64,000 nt of DNA from an uncultured Selenomonadaceae bacterium (GCA_905233135.1 CAJOCQ010000001.1:62001-126000); one strand, 5' to 3'; shown: positions 26,947 through 36,861, counted from the first letter of the stretch. The notes: generated from the sequence alone by a model not told the origin. Program-made: numbers and translations.

Positions 26947-27101
26947 AGTTTCTTTTAGGTGTTAGGTTTTAGGAAATTGCAACTGAAGTAAAAATAACTT
27001 TATAAATAAATGCCGTTGTTCGTGAAATAAAAATTTCTAAAATGCCGAAATAATATGTTATAATCTGCTTAATGAACTAAAAAAGTTGAGGCGATTTTTT
27101 T

Positions 27102-27800
27102 ATGGGGGACTACAGGCGAATATTCGCACTCGGCGATATTCACGGGCGTTTTGACAGGTTGTCTTCGGTTTTCAACAAAATTAATTTCGACTTTGAAAAA
27201 GATTTTTTAATTTTATTGGGCGATTATATCGACAGGGGAACAGAAAATTTGCACTGCCTGCAATGGGCAATGAAAATGAGCGAACAAAAAAACGTTGTAG
27301 TTTTGCGCGGCAACCACGAACAAATGATGTTGTTCTATTATTTAATGGGGACTTTTGAATCAACAATTTGGCTCCCTAACGGCGGCAACCGTACAAAGGC
27401 GGAAATTGATGCTTGGTGCAAAAATCACCCCGAATTTTTAAAGCAGGCGTTGACTTTCATTTATGAACGCCCGCTCTATCACAAAATGCAAATTAACGGC
27501 AAGGAATATATTTTTGTGCACGCGGGCTTAAAGCCGAATTTGCCGCTGGAAAAGCAAACTGACGAGTCTTTATTGTGGATACGCGAAGAATTTTACAACG
27601 ATTATAACGGCGCGGCTGAAGTAGTTTGCGGACATACGCCGACGCCTTATTTGGGCGAATTGGAAGGCCTTGAGGACAGAGACCCCTATTTCCCCGTAAA
27701 ACTTCCCAACAAAATTACCTTGATGGACACTGGCTCATTTTTGCCCAACGGCAGAATTTCCTGCATTGACGTTTTGACGGGCGAAATTTGGCAAAGTTAG
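27102..27800 (+). CDS. Serine/threonine-type metallophosphatase (PPP family)
   Basis: 232 aa cytoplasmic phosphoesterase. The metal-binding motifs are in canonical order: GDIHGRFDRL near residue 11, GDYIDRGTENL near 40, LRGNHEQMM near 67, and later VHAGLKPN and VCGHTPTPY. Related bacterial enzymes (PrpA/PphA, ApaH-like) act on phosphoproteins or dinucleotide phosphates; the substrate cannot be told here. ATG start, with an extended -10 (TGTTATAAT at 27056) 38 bases upstream. Only 13 bases separate it from the HAD gene, so the two form an operon. Confidence 0.88.
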   Translation: MGDYRRIFALGDIHGRFDRLSSVFNKINFDFEKDFLILLGDYIDRGTENLHCLQWAMKMSEQKNVVVLRGNHEQMMLFYYLMGTFESTIWLPNGGNRTKAEIDAWCKNHPEFLKQALTFIYERPLYHKMQINGKEYIFVHAGLKPNLPLEKQTDESLLWIREEFYNDYNGAAEVVCGHTPTPYLGELEGLEDRDPYFPVKLPNKITLMDTGSFLPNGRISCIDVLTGEIWQS

Positions 27801-27813
27801 GGAGGCGTGAAAT

Positions 27814-28617
27814 ATGATAAAAATAATTTTGTCAGACATTGACGGCACATTTTTAAAAAATGACAAAACAATTTCGGAATTTCACATTAAAGCGGCGAAA
27901 GAAATTCTTGCGCAGGGCAAAAAATTTGCAATGGTATCTGCGCGAATGCCCGAAGCAATTTACCCGATAACTGACGGAATAGGCTTGCCGCGAATCCCTG
28001 TCATAAGTTACAGCGGCGCACTTGTTTTAACTGAAACTGAAGAAATTTTGTACAATAAAAAAATGCCGCTCGACGACACTAAAAAAATTTTGGCGGCGAT
28101 TGACGGCGGCTGGACGGGCGATTTTGCAGTTAATTATTACACGGGGCGCAAATGGTATGTCAAGGAAATTGAAAAGCGCGTGCAACGTGAAATTGACATA
28201 ACGCAGGCAACGGCGGAAATTGCAAACTTTGACGAATTAATTGCAGAAAATATTTTACCCAATAAAATTTTGGTAATGTGCGAGCCGCCGACTTGCGAAG
28301 ATATGGAAAAGAAACTCGGCGCACAATTCCAAAATTTAAATGTTGTACGTTCCGCGCCGCATTTGTTGGAAATAATGGATAAAAGCGTTTCAAAGGCGGC
28401 GGGGATAGAAATTTTGCTGAAACATTACAACATAAAAATTGAAGAGGCGGTAGCATTCGGCGATAATTACAATGACGTTGAAATGTTGCAGTACATTCCT
28501 CAAAGTGTAGCTATGAAAAACGCTCCCGCCGAAATTCAGAAAATTGCAAGTGCCGTTACCGATTCAAACGAAGACGGTGGAATTTATACCTACTTGAAAA
28601 AATTTGAAATAATTTAA
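27814..28617 (+). CDS. Cof-type HAD hydrolase
   Basis: 267 aa sugar-phosphatase-like enzyme of HAD subfamily IIB. Motif I is ILSDIDGTFLKNDKTIS with the two catalytic aspartates near residues 8 and 10. VSARMPEAI is motif II. K199-type lysine lies in the KSVSKAAGIEILLKHY segment (motif III), and motif IV is AFGDNYNDVEMLQYI. The cap domain lies between. These enzymes dephosphorylate small sugar phosphates or FMN; the substrate is unknown. ATG after GGGAGGCG, downstream of the phosphatase gene. Confidence 0.88.
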   Translation: MIKIILSDIDGTFLKNDKTISEFHIKAAKEILAQGKKFAMVSARMPEAIYPITDGIGLPRIPVISYSGALVLTETEEILYNKKMPLDDTKKILAAIDGGWTGDFAVNYYTGRKWYVKEIEKRVQREIDITQATAEIANFDELIAENILPNKILVMCEPPTCEDMEKKLGAQFQNLNVVRSAPHLLEIMDKSVSKAAGIEILLKHYNIKIEEAVAFGDNYNDVEMLQYIPQSVAMKNAPAEIQKIASAVTDSNEDGGIYTYLKKFEII

Positions 28618-28644
28618 ACTTGCAAAAATAAAAACTTTAAAACT

Positions 28645-28680
28645 AAAAAAGCCCGCTGAAATTGCGGGCAAATTTTTTTT
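28645..28680. terminator. Bidirectional terminator between the HAD gene and flgE
   Basis: GCCCGC-TGAAATT-GCGGGC hairpin with an A run before and a T run after, so it can serve both convergent genes. Confidence 0.82.
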
Positions 28681-28695
28681 GCAGATTTATAAAAA

Positions 28696-30888
28696 TTATC
28701 TCTTCATATTTACGATAGTTTCAAGCATTTCGTCGCCGACGGTAATAATTTTGGAATTGGATTGGAAACCACGTTGAGTAATAATCATATCGGAGAGTTC
28801 GTTAGCCAAGTCAACGTTAGACATTTCCAAAGAAGAAGGCGTAATAGAAAGCCCGAGCGCGTCAACAGTTTTAATATTCGGCGTACCTGAGTTATTGGAT
28901 TCTTGATAAAGGCTGGTGCCTGTTTTGGTAAGACCTGCGGAGTTGACGAATTGAGCAACCGCAACTTGCGCTTCAGTGCGAATGATACCATTTGAATAAG
29001 TTCCGCTGATAATTCCCGAACTGTCAACTTGAATACTTTGCAAAACGCCGTAAGCGTTGCCGTCAGAAACGCCGTAAACAGTGGTGTTGCCTGCATATTG
29101 GCTTGTGGCGTCAAAGCCGATTGAAGAAGTTGTAGGCGATGCGCCGTTACCGTCTGAATAAAGGGTATAAAGCGACGCGCCTGCGGTTGCAGCGGAGCTG
29201 TAGGAGCCGTCCTCGTTGAAATAAATAAATGACGGGAAACCGCCGTTGGGATTGCCTGTTGTTTCGTCCATAGTAACATTTAAATAACCTGCGGTAGTGG
29301 AACCGTCTTGTTCTTTTTGAGTAAATTGGTAAGTAGGTCCCGCCATACCTATACCGGGAGCCATATAAACGCGCCAGCGGTTATCCCAACGAACTTGGTC
29401 GGGGTCAACCAATTCCGAAGTGCCGTCTGCAAGCGTGTATTGATATTTCAACGCGCCGTTTGCGTCTGTAGTTTTAACCAAAGAATCATAATTAATTCTG
29501 TTGCCGTTTTCGTCAACAACTCTTGCAAGTGCCAATGCGTCGGCGTTAATAAGTTCGTCATTGCTTGAGGGGTCTTTATCAATCAGCACTGAAACGGCGT
29601 GCGCGTTGCCTTCAGAATCGTAAACAGTAATAACAGTGGTAATTGGTACGCTGTGATTTCTTTCATAAAAGCCGCTTGTAACTTTTCGGCTTGTACCGTC
29701 GCTTAGAGTCAGCGTCGCCGCAATGACGTTTACGCCGTCAACATTTACGGTGTTAAAAACATCTTCGTTGACTGAATAAGTGCCGCTTGTAACAGTTTCA
29801 ATGCTGCTGTCTGCGTAATAAAGTTTAACATTTTTGCCTGCGTTGTAGCTTACAGAAGCGGGATAAGTTGACGCGCCGTTATATTGGTCTCTTACAACAA
29901 CTCTTGTAATTGTAGCGTCAGAACTTGCCGCCATTGTAGCTTCGTCATAATGAGTAGTTTCAGCAAGCGTTGCACCCAATGTGTAAGTTTCGCCCGCAGC
30001 AACGTCAAAAGTTTGCGTTGTACCGTTCGACAGAGTAATTGTAACCGAAGCGTCGCCGTCAATCGTTGTAACAGTATTATTAACAGTATAATCAATCCTG
30101 CCGATTGTATATCCGTCGATTTTTTCGGAATTTGCGCCGCTGATTGCGTAAATTTCGCCGTTTACAAAATTACTGTCGTCAATTTCTGTACCGTTAACAT
30201 CAGTAACTGTAATATCCATTGAGCGTGCGTCATAAATAAAATTTGACGCCTCTAAAACGTGAATGCTGTTTACTCTTTTATATTGAATAACCGCGTCGGG
30301 GTCGGCAGTGCCGCCGCCTGAAGTGTAGGTAATTCCGACAATGGTCGGGTCAGCAGAATTTAAATTGCCTGTATAGTCAACAGTTGTAGTTTGAGTACCT
30401 GGCATAGTTTGCCCGCTGCGTACAACTATATTTTCGGCTGCGCCGTTGGTATTTAAATTGCCGTCGATAGCATTCCAGCCTTGAACCTTAAGACCGCTAC
30501 CGGGCAAAACGAAATTGCCGTTTGTATCAAATTCAAATGCGCCGTCGCGTGAATAAAAAGTGTTATCGCCATTCTTCAAAACGAAAAGTCCGTTGCCGTT
30601 CAAAGTCAAGTCTGTATTTTTACCTGTTGCCTGCGCGGAGCCGTCCGTGAAAATTAAGTCAACGCTGGCAACATTGGAGCCGAGCCCGACTTGTCTGGGG
30701 TTAATACCGCCGCGGCTGGTTGTTGGCGCGGAAGCATAAGCTTGAGTTTGTGAGAACATATCAGAAAAAGTTGCGCGGCTGGATTTAAAACCAATAGTAT
30801 TAATGTTAGAAATGTTGTTGCCGATAACGTCCATGCGTGTCTGGTGCGATTTTAAACCTGAAACGCCGGCGAACAGGGAACGCATCAT
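28696..30888 (-). CDS. flgE: Flagellar hook protein FlgE
   Basis: Structural protein of the flagellar hook, 730 aa, longer than the E. coli protein (402 aa) because of an enlarged central surface region. N terminus MMRSLFAGVSGLKSHQTRMD followed by GNNISNINTIGFKSSRATF is the FlgE rod/hook signature. The core DLTLNGNGLFVLKNGDNTFYSRDG follows. The C terminus has MSNVDLANELSDMIITQRGFQSNSKII and ends in MLETIVNMKR. The middle is rich in Thr, Ser, Asp and Gly. Not in a flagellar operon: neighbours are a HAD hydrolase and rpsT. ATG (doubled ATGATG) after AAAGGTGA. Confidence 0.94.
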   Translation of the reverse strand: MMRSLFAGVSGLKSHQTRMDVIGNNISNINTIGFKSSRATFSDMFSQTQAYASAPTTSRGGINPRQVGLGSNVASVDLIFTDGSAQATGKNTDLTLNGNGLFVLKNGDNTFYSRDGAFEFDTNGNFVLPGSGLKVQGWNAIDGNLNTNGAAENIVVRSGQTMPGTQTTTVDYTGNLNSADPTIVGITYTSGGGTADPDAVIQYKRVNSIHVLEASNFIYDARSMDITVTDVNGTEIDDSNFVNGEIYAISGANSEKIDGYTIGRIDYTVNNTVTTIDGDASVTITLSNGTTQTFDVAAGETYTLGATLAETTHYDEATMAASSDATITRVVVRDQYNGASTYPASVSYNAGKNVKLYYADSSIETVTSGTYSVNEDVFNTVNVDGVNVIAATLTLSDGTSRKVTSGFYERNHSVPITTVITVYDSEGNAHAVSVLIDKDPSSNDELINADALALARVVDENGNRINYDSLVKTTDANGALKYQYTLADGTSELVDPDQVRWDNRWRVYMAPGIGMAGPTYQFTQKEQDGSTTAGYLNVTMDETTGNPNGGFPSFIYFNEDGSYSSAATAGASLYTLYSDGNGASPTTSSIGFDATSQYAGNTTVYGVSDGNAYGVLQSIQVDSSGIISGTYSNGIIRTEAQVAVAQFVNSAGLTKTGTSLYQESNNSGTPNIKTVDALGLSITPSSLEMSNVDLANELSDMIITQRGFQSNSKIITVGDEMLETIVNMKR

Positions 30889-30915
30889 AATAAATCACCT
30901 TTCTTTTTTTTATTC

Positions 30916-30981
30916 GGCGGAATTTTTGCCGCCGGGTCAGATTTCTATGACGCTCCTTGTCATTACTGCGATTGTCTGACC
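30916..30981 (-). promoter_or_regulatory. Structured leader upstream of flgE
   Basis: Nested inverted repeats 28-93 bases before the flgE start: GGTCAGA (30935) pairs with TCTGACC (30975), an inner ATGAC pairs with GTCAT, and a separate GGCGG/CCGCC hairpin lies next to it. It may be an RNA leader or operator. It does not match a riboswitch class I know. Confidence 0.4.
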
Positions 30982-31072
30982 TGAAATTTTGCTATATCCA
31001 TTGTTTTTAAAACCGTTTATTTTACGCTTTATATATCGAATTTTACTTTTTACAACTTAAATCAAATTTCCC

Positions 31073-31101
31073 TTGCAATTTTTTTTGCATTATGCTAAAC
31101 T
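31073..31101 (+). promoter_or_regulatory. Promoter of rpsT
   Basis: TTGCAA, a 17-base spacer and TAAACT with an upstream TG (extended -10), 40 bases before the rpsT start. Confidence 0.7.
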
Positions 31102-31140
31102 TCCCTGCGTTAAATTAAACTTTTGAAAGGGGTTTTTGAT

Positions 31141-31407
31141 TTGCCTAATATTAAATCATCAGTCAAGAGCATAAAAGTTGACGCAAAACGTCACGCGCGT
31201 AACGTCGCCGAAAAAGTTCGTATGAAAAAAGCTCAAAAGCTTGTACTTGCTGCTATTGCCAATAACGACGCGGCAGAGGCGAAAAAACTTTTGCCCGCTG
31301 CTTATAAAGCCATTGACCAAGCCGCCGCTAACAACACCATTCATAAAAACGCGGCTGCGCGTAAAAAATCCAGATTGACTTTGAAAATTAACGCAATTTC
31401 AGCTTAA
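31141..31407 (+). CDS. rpsT: 30S ribosomal protein S20
   Basis: 88 aa basic helical protein of the small ribosomal subunit. PNIKSSVKSIKVDAKRHARN is the S20 N terminus, and TIHKNAAARKKSRLTLKIN is the conserved C-terminal part. I choose TTG at 31141 because S20 proteins begin MPNIKS and GAAAGGGG lies upstream; the ORF track adds six codons. TTG or other rare starts are common in rpsT and are linked to its translational autoregulation. Monocistronic, with promoter and terminator. Confidence 0.95.
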   Translation: MPNIKSSVKSIKVDAKRHARNVAEKVRMKKAQKLVLAAIANNDAAEAKKLLPAAYKAIDQAAANNTIHKNAAARKKSRLTLKINAISA

Positions 31408-31422
31408 GAAATTTTTTTCTAA

Positions 31423-31452
31423 AAGTTCGTCATTCGTGGCGGACTTTTTTTT
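31423..31452 (+). terminator. Terminator after rpsT
   Basis: AGTTCG / CGGACT stem (one G-T pair) followed by eight T. Confidence 0.7.
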
Positions 31453-31497
31453 ATTTTTAAATTAAATTTTTTAATTTTTTTATCTTAAATTTTAAAT

Positions 31498-31775
31498 GTG
31501 GTTTTTCTTTCTTTAGAAAGAAAGAAAAGCCACCTAAAAGAAAGAAACTTATCGCCCGTCAGGGCCGCTAAGGTCAAGTACGCACGTAGTAACAGGCGGC
31601 CCCCTTTGGGGCCTCTACTTTTTCCTACGCTCCATCGTTACCGCGCGCTGCGGCTGAGAGACGGGCGGAAATTACCGGCACTAATAGGTTGCAGTAAAAG
31701 TTTCGCAAATAGCAAATTCCGCGCATCCTGCGCGACTTTTTACGGGGTGCGCTTCCTTGCGCACCCCTTTTTTTT
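31498..31775 (+). repeat. Dispersed structured element, copy C (long form)
   Basis: 5' hairpin GTGGTTTTTCTTTC...GAAAAGCCAC (31498-31533), core CGCCCGTCA (31553) to GACGGGCGG (31678), extension with TAGGTTGCA and CCGCGCATCCTGCGCGA, and a final GGGGTGCGC/GCGCACCCC hairpin with a run of eight T (31744-31775). The outer hairpin differs from copies A and B at both arms while keeping pairing. Confidence 0.85.
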
Positions 31776-31782
31776 CTTTAAT

Positions 31783-31816
31783 AAAAAAGCCGTCCAATTT
31801 GAACGGCTGAATTTTT

Positions 31817-31819
<3 letters not shown>
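31783..31819 (-). terminator. Terminator of trpS
   Basis: On the minus strand AGCCGTTC / GGACGGCT stem with an AAATT loop, then six T. It sits at the trpS stop. Confidence 0.82.
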
Positions 31820-32833
<1,014 letters not shown>

Positions 32834-32880
32834 TCAATTTCTCCTTTAACCGAAATAATTTTTTATTACACCAAAAATTT

Positions 32881-34275
32881 TCAGCCGAAATAATCTTCAA
32901 TGCCGTCAAAAATTCCGTGCGCCGCCTTTTCAATTCCTTCTTCAGAATCCAAAAGTTTTTCTTCTTCAGCGTTGGAAATAAAAGCAAGTTCAATCAAAGT
33001 TGCCGCCATATCGGTATGACGTACAACATAAAAGTTACAGGGTTGAGTGCCTCTGCTTGGCGTTCTAAGTTGTTCACAAACACCGCGTCGAATTGCATCG
33101 GCGAGCCTTTTTGCGGAAGTGCCTTCAGTCTTTGAATAGTAATAACCTGTTGAACCGCGCGCGGCGGGATTTGTAAAGCTGTCGGCGTGAATTGAAATGA
33201 AAATATCTACCTTTTCCCTATTTGCAACATCGCAACGCGCCTGCAATTCTTCAATCGCTGACGCCTTATCGCCTTTGGGCGAAACAGGTTTATCAGTTGT
33301 GCGCGTCATAATAACTTCTGCGCCTTCCTCTTCAAGCAAATCCCGAAGTTGCAACGCAACGCGCAAAGTAACAGATTTTTCAGTTACGCCCGTTGGACCA
33401 ATCGCGCCCGCGTCGCCGCCGCCGTGTCCTGCGTCGATACAAATTTTTTTGCCTTCAAGCGTCAAGATTTTATCCAAATCTTCTTCGAGTTCTTCAAAAG
33501 GCTCGTCAACTTGTTCTTCTTCGCGGTCATTTTTAGATTTTTTATCCTTTTTATTTTTTTCTTTACGTTCTTTTTCTTTACGCTCTTTTTCTTTACGCTC
33601 TTTTTCTTTGCGTTCTTTTTCTTTACGTTCTTTTTCTTTACGTTCTTTTCTTTCGCGTTCTCTTTCCTTGCGTTCTTTTTCCTTACGCTCTTTTTCTTTT
33701 TGTTCAGCTTTTTTATCTTCGTCTTCGTCAAAGGGCGTATCGACTTCTTCGCCTAAATTATCGTCATCAGATTTATTTTTAATTTCTTTTTTAGATTTTT
33801 TATCGTCTTTTTTAGATTTAGGCTTTTCTTTTTCTTGCTGCTTTTTGTTTAATTCTTCGTTAGGTTTAAAAGTGGCGTTGCCAACATCGACAACGAGCCT
33901 GTTACCTGCGGGACCGCCGTCCAGCCAAAAAATATTTACATCAGCCATAGTTTCAACGACAACCCTAACCGTTGAATCGTCGAATTGCGCAACTTTGATA
34001 CGTTTAGCCGCCGTTGACGCCAATTCAATATCACGCTTCATTTTTGTAACGTCAATCCACGCATTTTTCAAAGTTACAATCAAGCGCGAAGGATTTTCTG
34101 CATAAGATTCGGTGAAGTCAATTTTTTTGCCGACGTCAAGTACAATTCTTACAGTTCCCGAGCCGAGACTGTACCGCAAATCTTTAATTTCTGTTTTGCC
34201 GTTTAAATTTGCCGCCTCACAGGTGGAAATTGAAAAAATAAAAATGAGGAGACCAATTAAAATTTTTTGTACCAT
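32881..34275 (-). CDS. amiC: AMIN-domain N-acetylmuramoyl-L-alanine amidase
   Basis: Periplasmic zinc amidase that cuts the glycan-peptide bond of peptidoglycan, 464 aa. Signal peptide VQKILIGLLIFIFSISTCEAA. AMIN domain ~25-135 (DLRYSLGSGTVRIVLDVG; RLIVTLKNAWIDV). A highly charged linker ~140-265 contains a long KEKERKE repeat. Amidase_3 domain ~270-460: zinc ligands in CIDAGHGGGDAGA, TEKSV and ISIHADSF, and the catalytic glutamate in LIELAFISN. AMIN domains target the septum in Gram-negative-type cells, which supports a diderm. ATG after GGAGG. Downstream of the amino-acid ABC genes on the same strand. Confidence 0.9.
   Translation of the reverse strand: MVQKILIGLLIFIFSISTCEAANLNGKTEIKDLRYSLGSGTVRIVLDVGKKIDFTESYAENPSRLIVTLKNAWIDVTKMKRDIELASTAAKRIKVAQFDDSTVRVVVETMADVNIFWLDGGPAGNRLVVDVGNATFKPNEELNKKQQEKEKPKSKKDDKKSKKEIKNKSDDDNLGEEVDTPFDEDEDKKAEQKEKERKEKERKERERERKERKEKERKEKERKEKERKEKERKEKERKEKNKKDKKSKNDREEEQVDEPFEELEEDLDKILTLEGKKICIDAGHGGGDAGAIGPTGVTEKSVTLRVALQLRDLLEEEGAEVIMTRTTDKPVSPKGDKASAIEELQARCDVANREKVDIFISIHADSFTNPAARGSTGYYYSKTEGTSAKRLADAIRRGVCEQLRTPSRGTQPCNFYVVRHTDMAATLIELAFISNAEEEKLLDSEEGIEKAAHGIFDGIEDYFG
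33560..33710. repeat. Tandem repeat coding the KERKEKE linker of the amidase
   Basis: About ten imperfect copies of a 15- to 18-base unit (TTTCTTTACGCTCTTTT type) within the amidase gene, coding alternating Lys/Glu/Arg. It is likely to vary in length between strains. Confidence 0.8.
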
Positions 34276-34317
34276 ATAAGCCTCCTCATCATTAATTTTT
34301 TTATTGGTAGAAAAATT

Positions 34318-34962
34318 TTAAGTTTCGTAGGAACCATATTTTTGTTCAAGTTTTTTAAAGCCCCAAGTTAAAACCGCCGTCATTGCAAGATAGAAAATCC
34401 CCGCAATTAAAAATGGAGTCATATCAAATTCACGCTGTACAATAGTCCGCGCAACGCGCAATAAGTCATTCATTGCCAAAATATAAATCAGCGAAGTATC
34501 TTTTACAAGGTTGATAGTTTCGTTGGAAATTGGCGGAAGTACCACGCGCAAAACTTGCGGGAAAATTACATAGCGCATCATTTGCCAATGCTTTAAACCG
34601 AGTGCAACCGCCGCTTCATATTGCCCTTTGGGAATTGCTTGAATCCCTGCGCGAAAAATTTCGGCGAAGTACGCCGCGTAATTCAGCGTAAATGCTAAAA
34701 GTGCCGCCGCAAAATCAGGCAACCTTATCCCGACCAGCGGCAATGCAAAATATACAAACAATAATTGCAACATTAACGGCGTGCCGCGCATTACCCAAAC
34801 ATAAAATTCCATTAAGTAACGCAACGGTGCAAATGTTGAAATTCTGCCCAACGCCGCGAGCCCGCCTAGCGGTAAACTCAAAACTAAAGTTATTACAAAG
34901 ATTGTTAAGGTAACTTCTGCGCCCTGCAAAATCAGGTACGCCATATTTAAAAATTTATCCAT
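34318..34962 (-). CDS. Polar amino-acid ABC transporter permease (HisM/GlnP family)
   Basis: 214 aa inner-membrane protein with the HEQRo-type permease layout: N-terminal helix (ILQGAEVTLTIFVITLVLSLPLGG), FYVWVMRGTPLMLQLLFVYFALP, and the EAA loop EAAVALGLKHWQMMRYVIFPQVLRVVLPP near residues 115-145, followed by NETINLVKDTSLIYILAM. Six bases after the binding-protein gene. No ATP-binding subunit gene follows; the next gene is the amidase. The ATPase must be shared or located elsewhere. Confidence 0.9.
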   Translation of the reverse strand: MDKFLNMAYLILQGAEVTLTIFVITLVLSLPLGGLAALGRISTFAPLRYLMEFYVWVMRGTPLMLQLLFVYFALPLVGIRLPDFAAALLAFTLNYAAYFAEIFRAGIQAIPKGQYEAAVALGLKHWQMMRYVIFPQVLRVVLPPISNETINLVKDTSLIYILAMNDLLRVARTIVQREFDMTPFLIAGIFYLAMTAVLTWGFKKLEQKYGSYET

Positions 34963-34968
34963 TTAAAA

Positions 34969-35784
34969 TTATTTTTTCTTGATTAAATCCGCACCGAACC
35001 ATTGTTCTGAAATTTTCGCCGCCGTGCCGTCAGCAACAATTTCATTGAATGCTTTTTGAACTTTATCGCGCAGTGCTGTATTTTCTTTTGCAAACGCAAT
35101 ACCAAATTGAGTTACGGGACCAACTGCCGCGTCAATGACTTGCAAAGATTCAGGATGTTTTGACATATAGTAACGCCCGACAATTTCGTCGCAAATTACG
35201 GCGTCAAGTCTGCCGTTTTCCAAATCCATAAACGCGCTTATATAATCGCCGTAAGTTTTAAATTCTTTGAAAGAATTTTGCAAATCAGCCTTTGAAGTAA
35301 TATAAGTTTCGGCGGTTGAACCTGCTTGCGTGCCGATAGCTTTTCCTGCCAAATCACTTTCTGAAACAATGCCTTGAGTATCGCCGCTGCGTACAAAAAT
35401 AACTTGGCGGTTATCCATATAAGGTTCACTGAAAAGCATATTTTCTTGGCGTTCGGGCGTAATATCCAAGCCGTTCCAAAGTACGTCAATTCTTCCTGAT
35501 TTTAATTCGGCTTCTTTACTGCTCCAATCAATCGCTTTAAATTCAACTTCGGAGCCCATACGTTTTGTAGCTTCCTTCGCCAAATCGACGTCAAAGCCTA
35601 CAATTTCGTTACTTTCATTTTTGAAACCCATTGGCGGGTATTCGTCATCGAGTCCGACGACGATTTTATTTTTTGCGGCATTATCGCCGCCGCTTGCGTT
35701 TTGCGCCGCGTTATCGCCGCCGCAACCTGTTACCAACATTGAAATCATTAATCCGGCTGTTAAGAAGAGTTTTTTCATTTTCAT
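34969..35784 (-). CDS. Polar amino-acid ABC transporter substrate-binding lipoprotein
   Basis: About 271 aa from ATG 35784 (MKMKKLFLTAG), chosen because AAAGGATG lies ten bases upstream; the ORF track adds 16 unsupported codons. Lipobox LVTGC near residue 20, then a Gly/Asn/Asp-rich spacer. The SBP_bac_3 fold is visible: IVVGLDDEYPPMGFKNESNEIVGFDVDLAKEATKRMG, LWNGLDITPERQENMLFSEPYM and KAIGTQAGSTAETY. Such proteins bind glutamine, arginine, cystine or similar; the ligand cannot be decided here. Cotranscribed with the permease. Confidence 0.9.
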   Translation of the reverse strand: MKMKKLFLTAGLMISMLVTGCGGDNAAQNASGGDNAAKNKIVVGLDDEYPPMGFKNESNEIVGFDVDLAKEATKRMGSEVEFKAIDWSSKEAELKSGRIDVLWNGLDITPERQENMLFSEPYMDNRQVIFVRSGDTQGIVSESDLAGKAIGTQAGSTAETYITSKADLQNSFKEFKTYGDYISAFMDLENGRLDAVICDEIVGRYYMSKHPESLQVIDAAVGPVTQFGIAFAKENTALRDKVQKAFNEIVADGTAAKISEQWFGADLIKKK

Positions 35785-35912
35785 TAAGAATAAACATCCT
35801 TTCATAAAAATTACAGAATTTATTCGCCGCAAGAAAAAAATATTCCTGCTATAACGAAATGCTTAAATATTTTACTTCAGATATTTTTAAATGACAAGAA
35901 AAAAAATAAAGC

Positions 35913-35941
35913 GTGACATTGCGGCAATAAAAAGTTAAAAT
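35913..35941 (+). promoter_or_regulatory. Probable promoter of the liv operon
   Basis: GTGACA, a 17-base spacer, then TAAAAT, about 33 bases before the livH start. Confidence 0.5.
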
Positions 35942-35973
35942 CAATCTGCACAATTTTGCAGGGAGGTTATTTT

Positions 35974-36861
35974 ATGGATTTTTTTCATCAGCTGATACAG
36001 CAGTTGATTAACGGCGTAAGTCTCGGCAGCATCTATGCTTTAATTGCGCTCGGCTACACAATGATTTATGGAATTATCAAGCTGATAAATTTTGCGCACG
36101 GAGATATTTATATGGTCGGCGCGTACTTGGGATTTTTCGGCGTAACGGCGGCGGGCTTGCCAATTTTGCCCGCGCTTTTAATTTCAATGTTTGTTACAGG
36201 TTGCTTGGGAATGGTAGTAGAAAAATTGGCGTATAAACCGCTTCGGCACGCGCCGCGAATTTCTATTTTGATAACGGCTATTGGCGTATCATTTTTCTTG
36301 GAATATACGGGAATGTATTTTGTAACGCCGACGCCGCGCACTTTTCCTGACGTAATGGGAAATATTTCATTCGACGTTGCAGGATTTATAATTAACGGGC
36401 AACAGGTTTTAATTTTTGCAATAACAATAATTTTAATGGCACTTTTAACATACATTGTCCAAAAAACGAAACTTGGAAAAGCAATGCGCGCGGCGAGTTT
36501 TGACACTGAAACGGCGCAATTAATGGGCGTCGATTCGGACAAAGTTATTTCAATGACATTTTTTATCGGTTCAAGTTTAGCGGCGGCGGCGGGCGTACTT
36601 GTCGGCGTTTACTACAACACGATTGACCCGCTAATGGGGATAATGCCGGGCTTGAAAGCGTTTGTTGCGGCGGTACTTGGCGGAATTGGAATTTTGCCGG
36701 GCGCGGTTGTCGGCGGAATTATTTTAGGCGTGATTGAGGCGTTGGTTGCGGGCTTTTTGTCTTCGACTTTCAGGGACGCGGCGGCGTTTGCAATTTTAAT
36801 TTTGGTGTTGCTTGTTAAACCTTCGGGGCTTTTCGGCAAGAACACCAACGAAAAGGTTTAG
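35974..36861 (+). CDS. livH: Branched-chain amino-acid ABC permease LivH
   Basis: 295 aa polytopic permease of the HAAT family. Typical start LIQQLINGVSLGSIYALIALGYTMIYGIIKLINFAHGDIYMVG with the conserved IKLINFAHGD motif. The EAA-like loop is KTKLGKAMRAASFDTETAQLMGVDSDKVI near residue 168. Glycine-rich helices (AVLGGIGILPGAVVGGIILGV) follow. ATG 35974 is chosen after AGGGAGG; the track ORF begins six codons earlier. First gene of a three-gene liv cluster. Confidence 0.92.
   Translation: MDFFHQLIQQLINGVSLGSIYALIALGYTMIYGIIKLINFAHGDIYMVGAYLGFFGVTAAGLPILPALLISMFVTGCLGMVVEKLAYKPLRHAPRISILITAIGVSFFLEYTGMYFVTPTPRTFPDVMGNISFDVAGFIINGQQVLIFAITIILMALLTYIVQKTKLGKAMRAASFDTETAQLMGVDSDKVISMTFFIGSSLAAAAGVLVGVYYNTIDPLMGIMPGLKAFVAAVLGGIGILPGAVVGGIILGVIEALVAGFLSSTFRDAAAFAILILVLLVKPSGLFGKNTNEKV

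Noticed and set aside
30916-30981. Cyclic-di-GMP riboswitch before flgE
   Set aside because: The structure does not show the conserved GEMM core sequences, so only a generic structured leader is claimed.
33197-34105. 302 aa plus-strand ORF rich in SLRSF repeats
   Set aside because: It is the antisense shadow of the amidase KERKEKE repeat; no start site or family signature.
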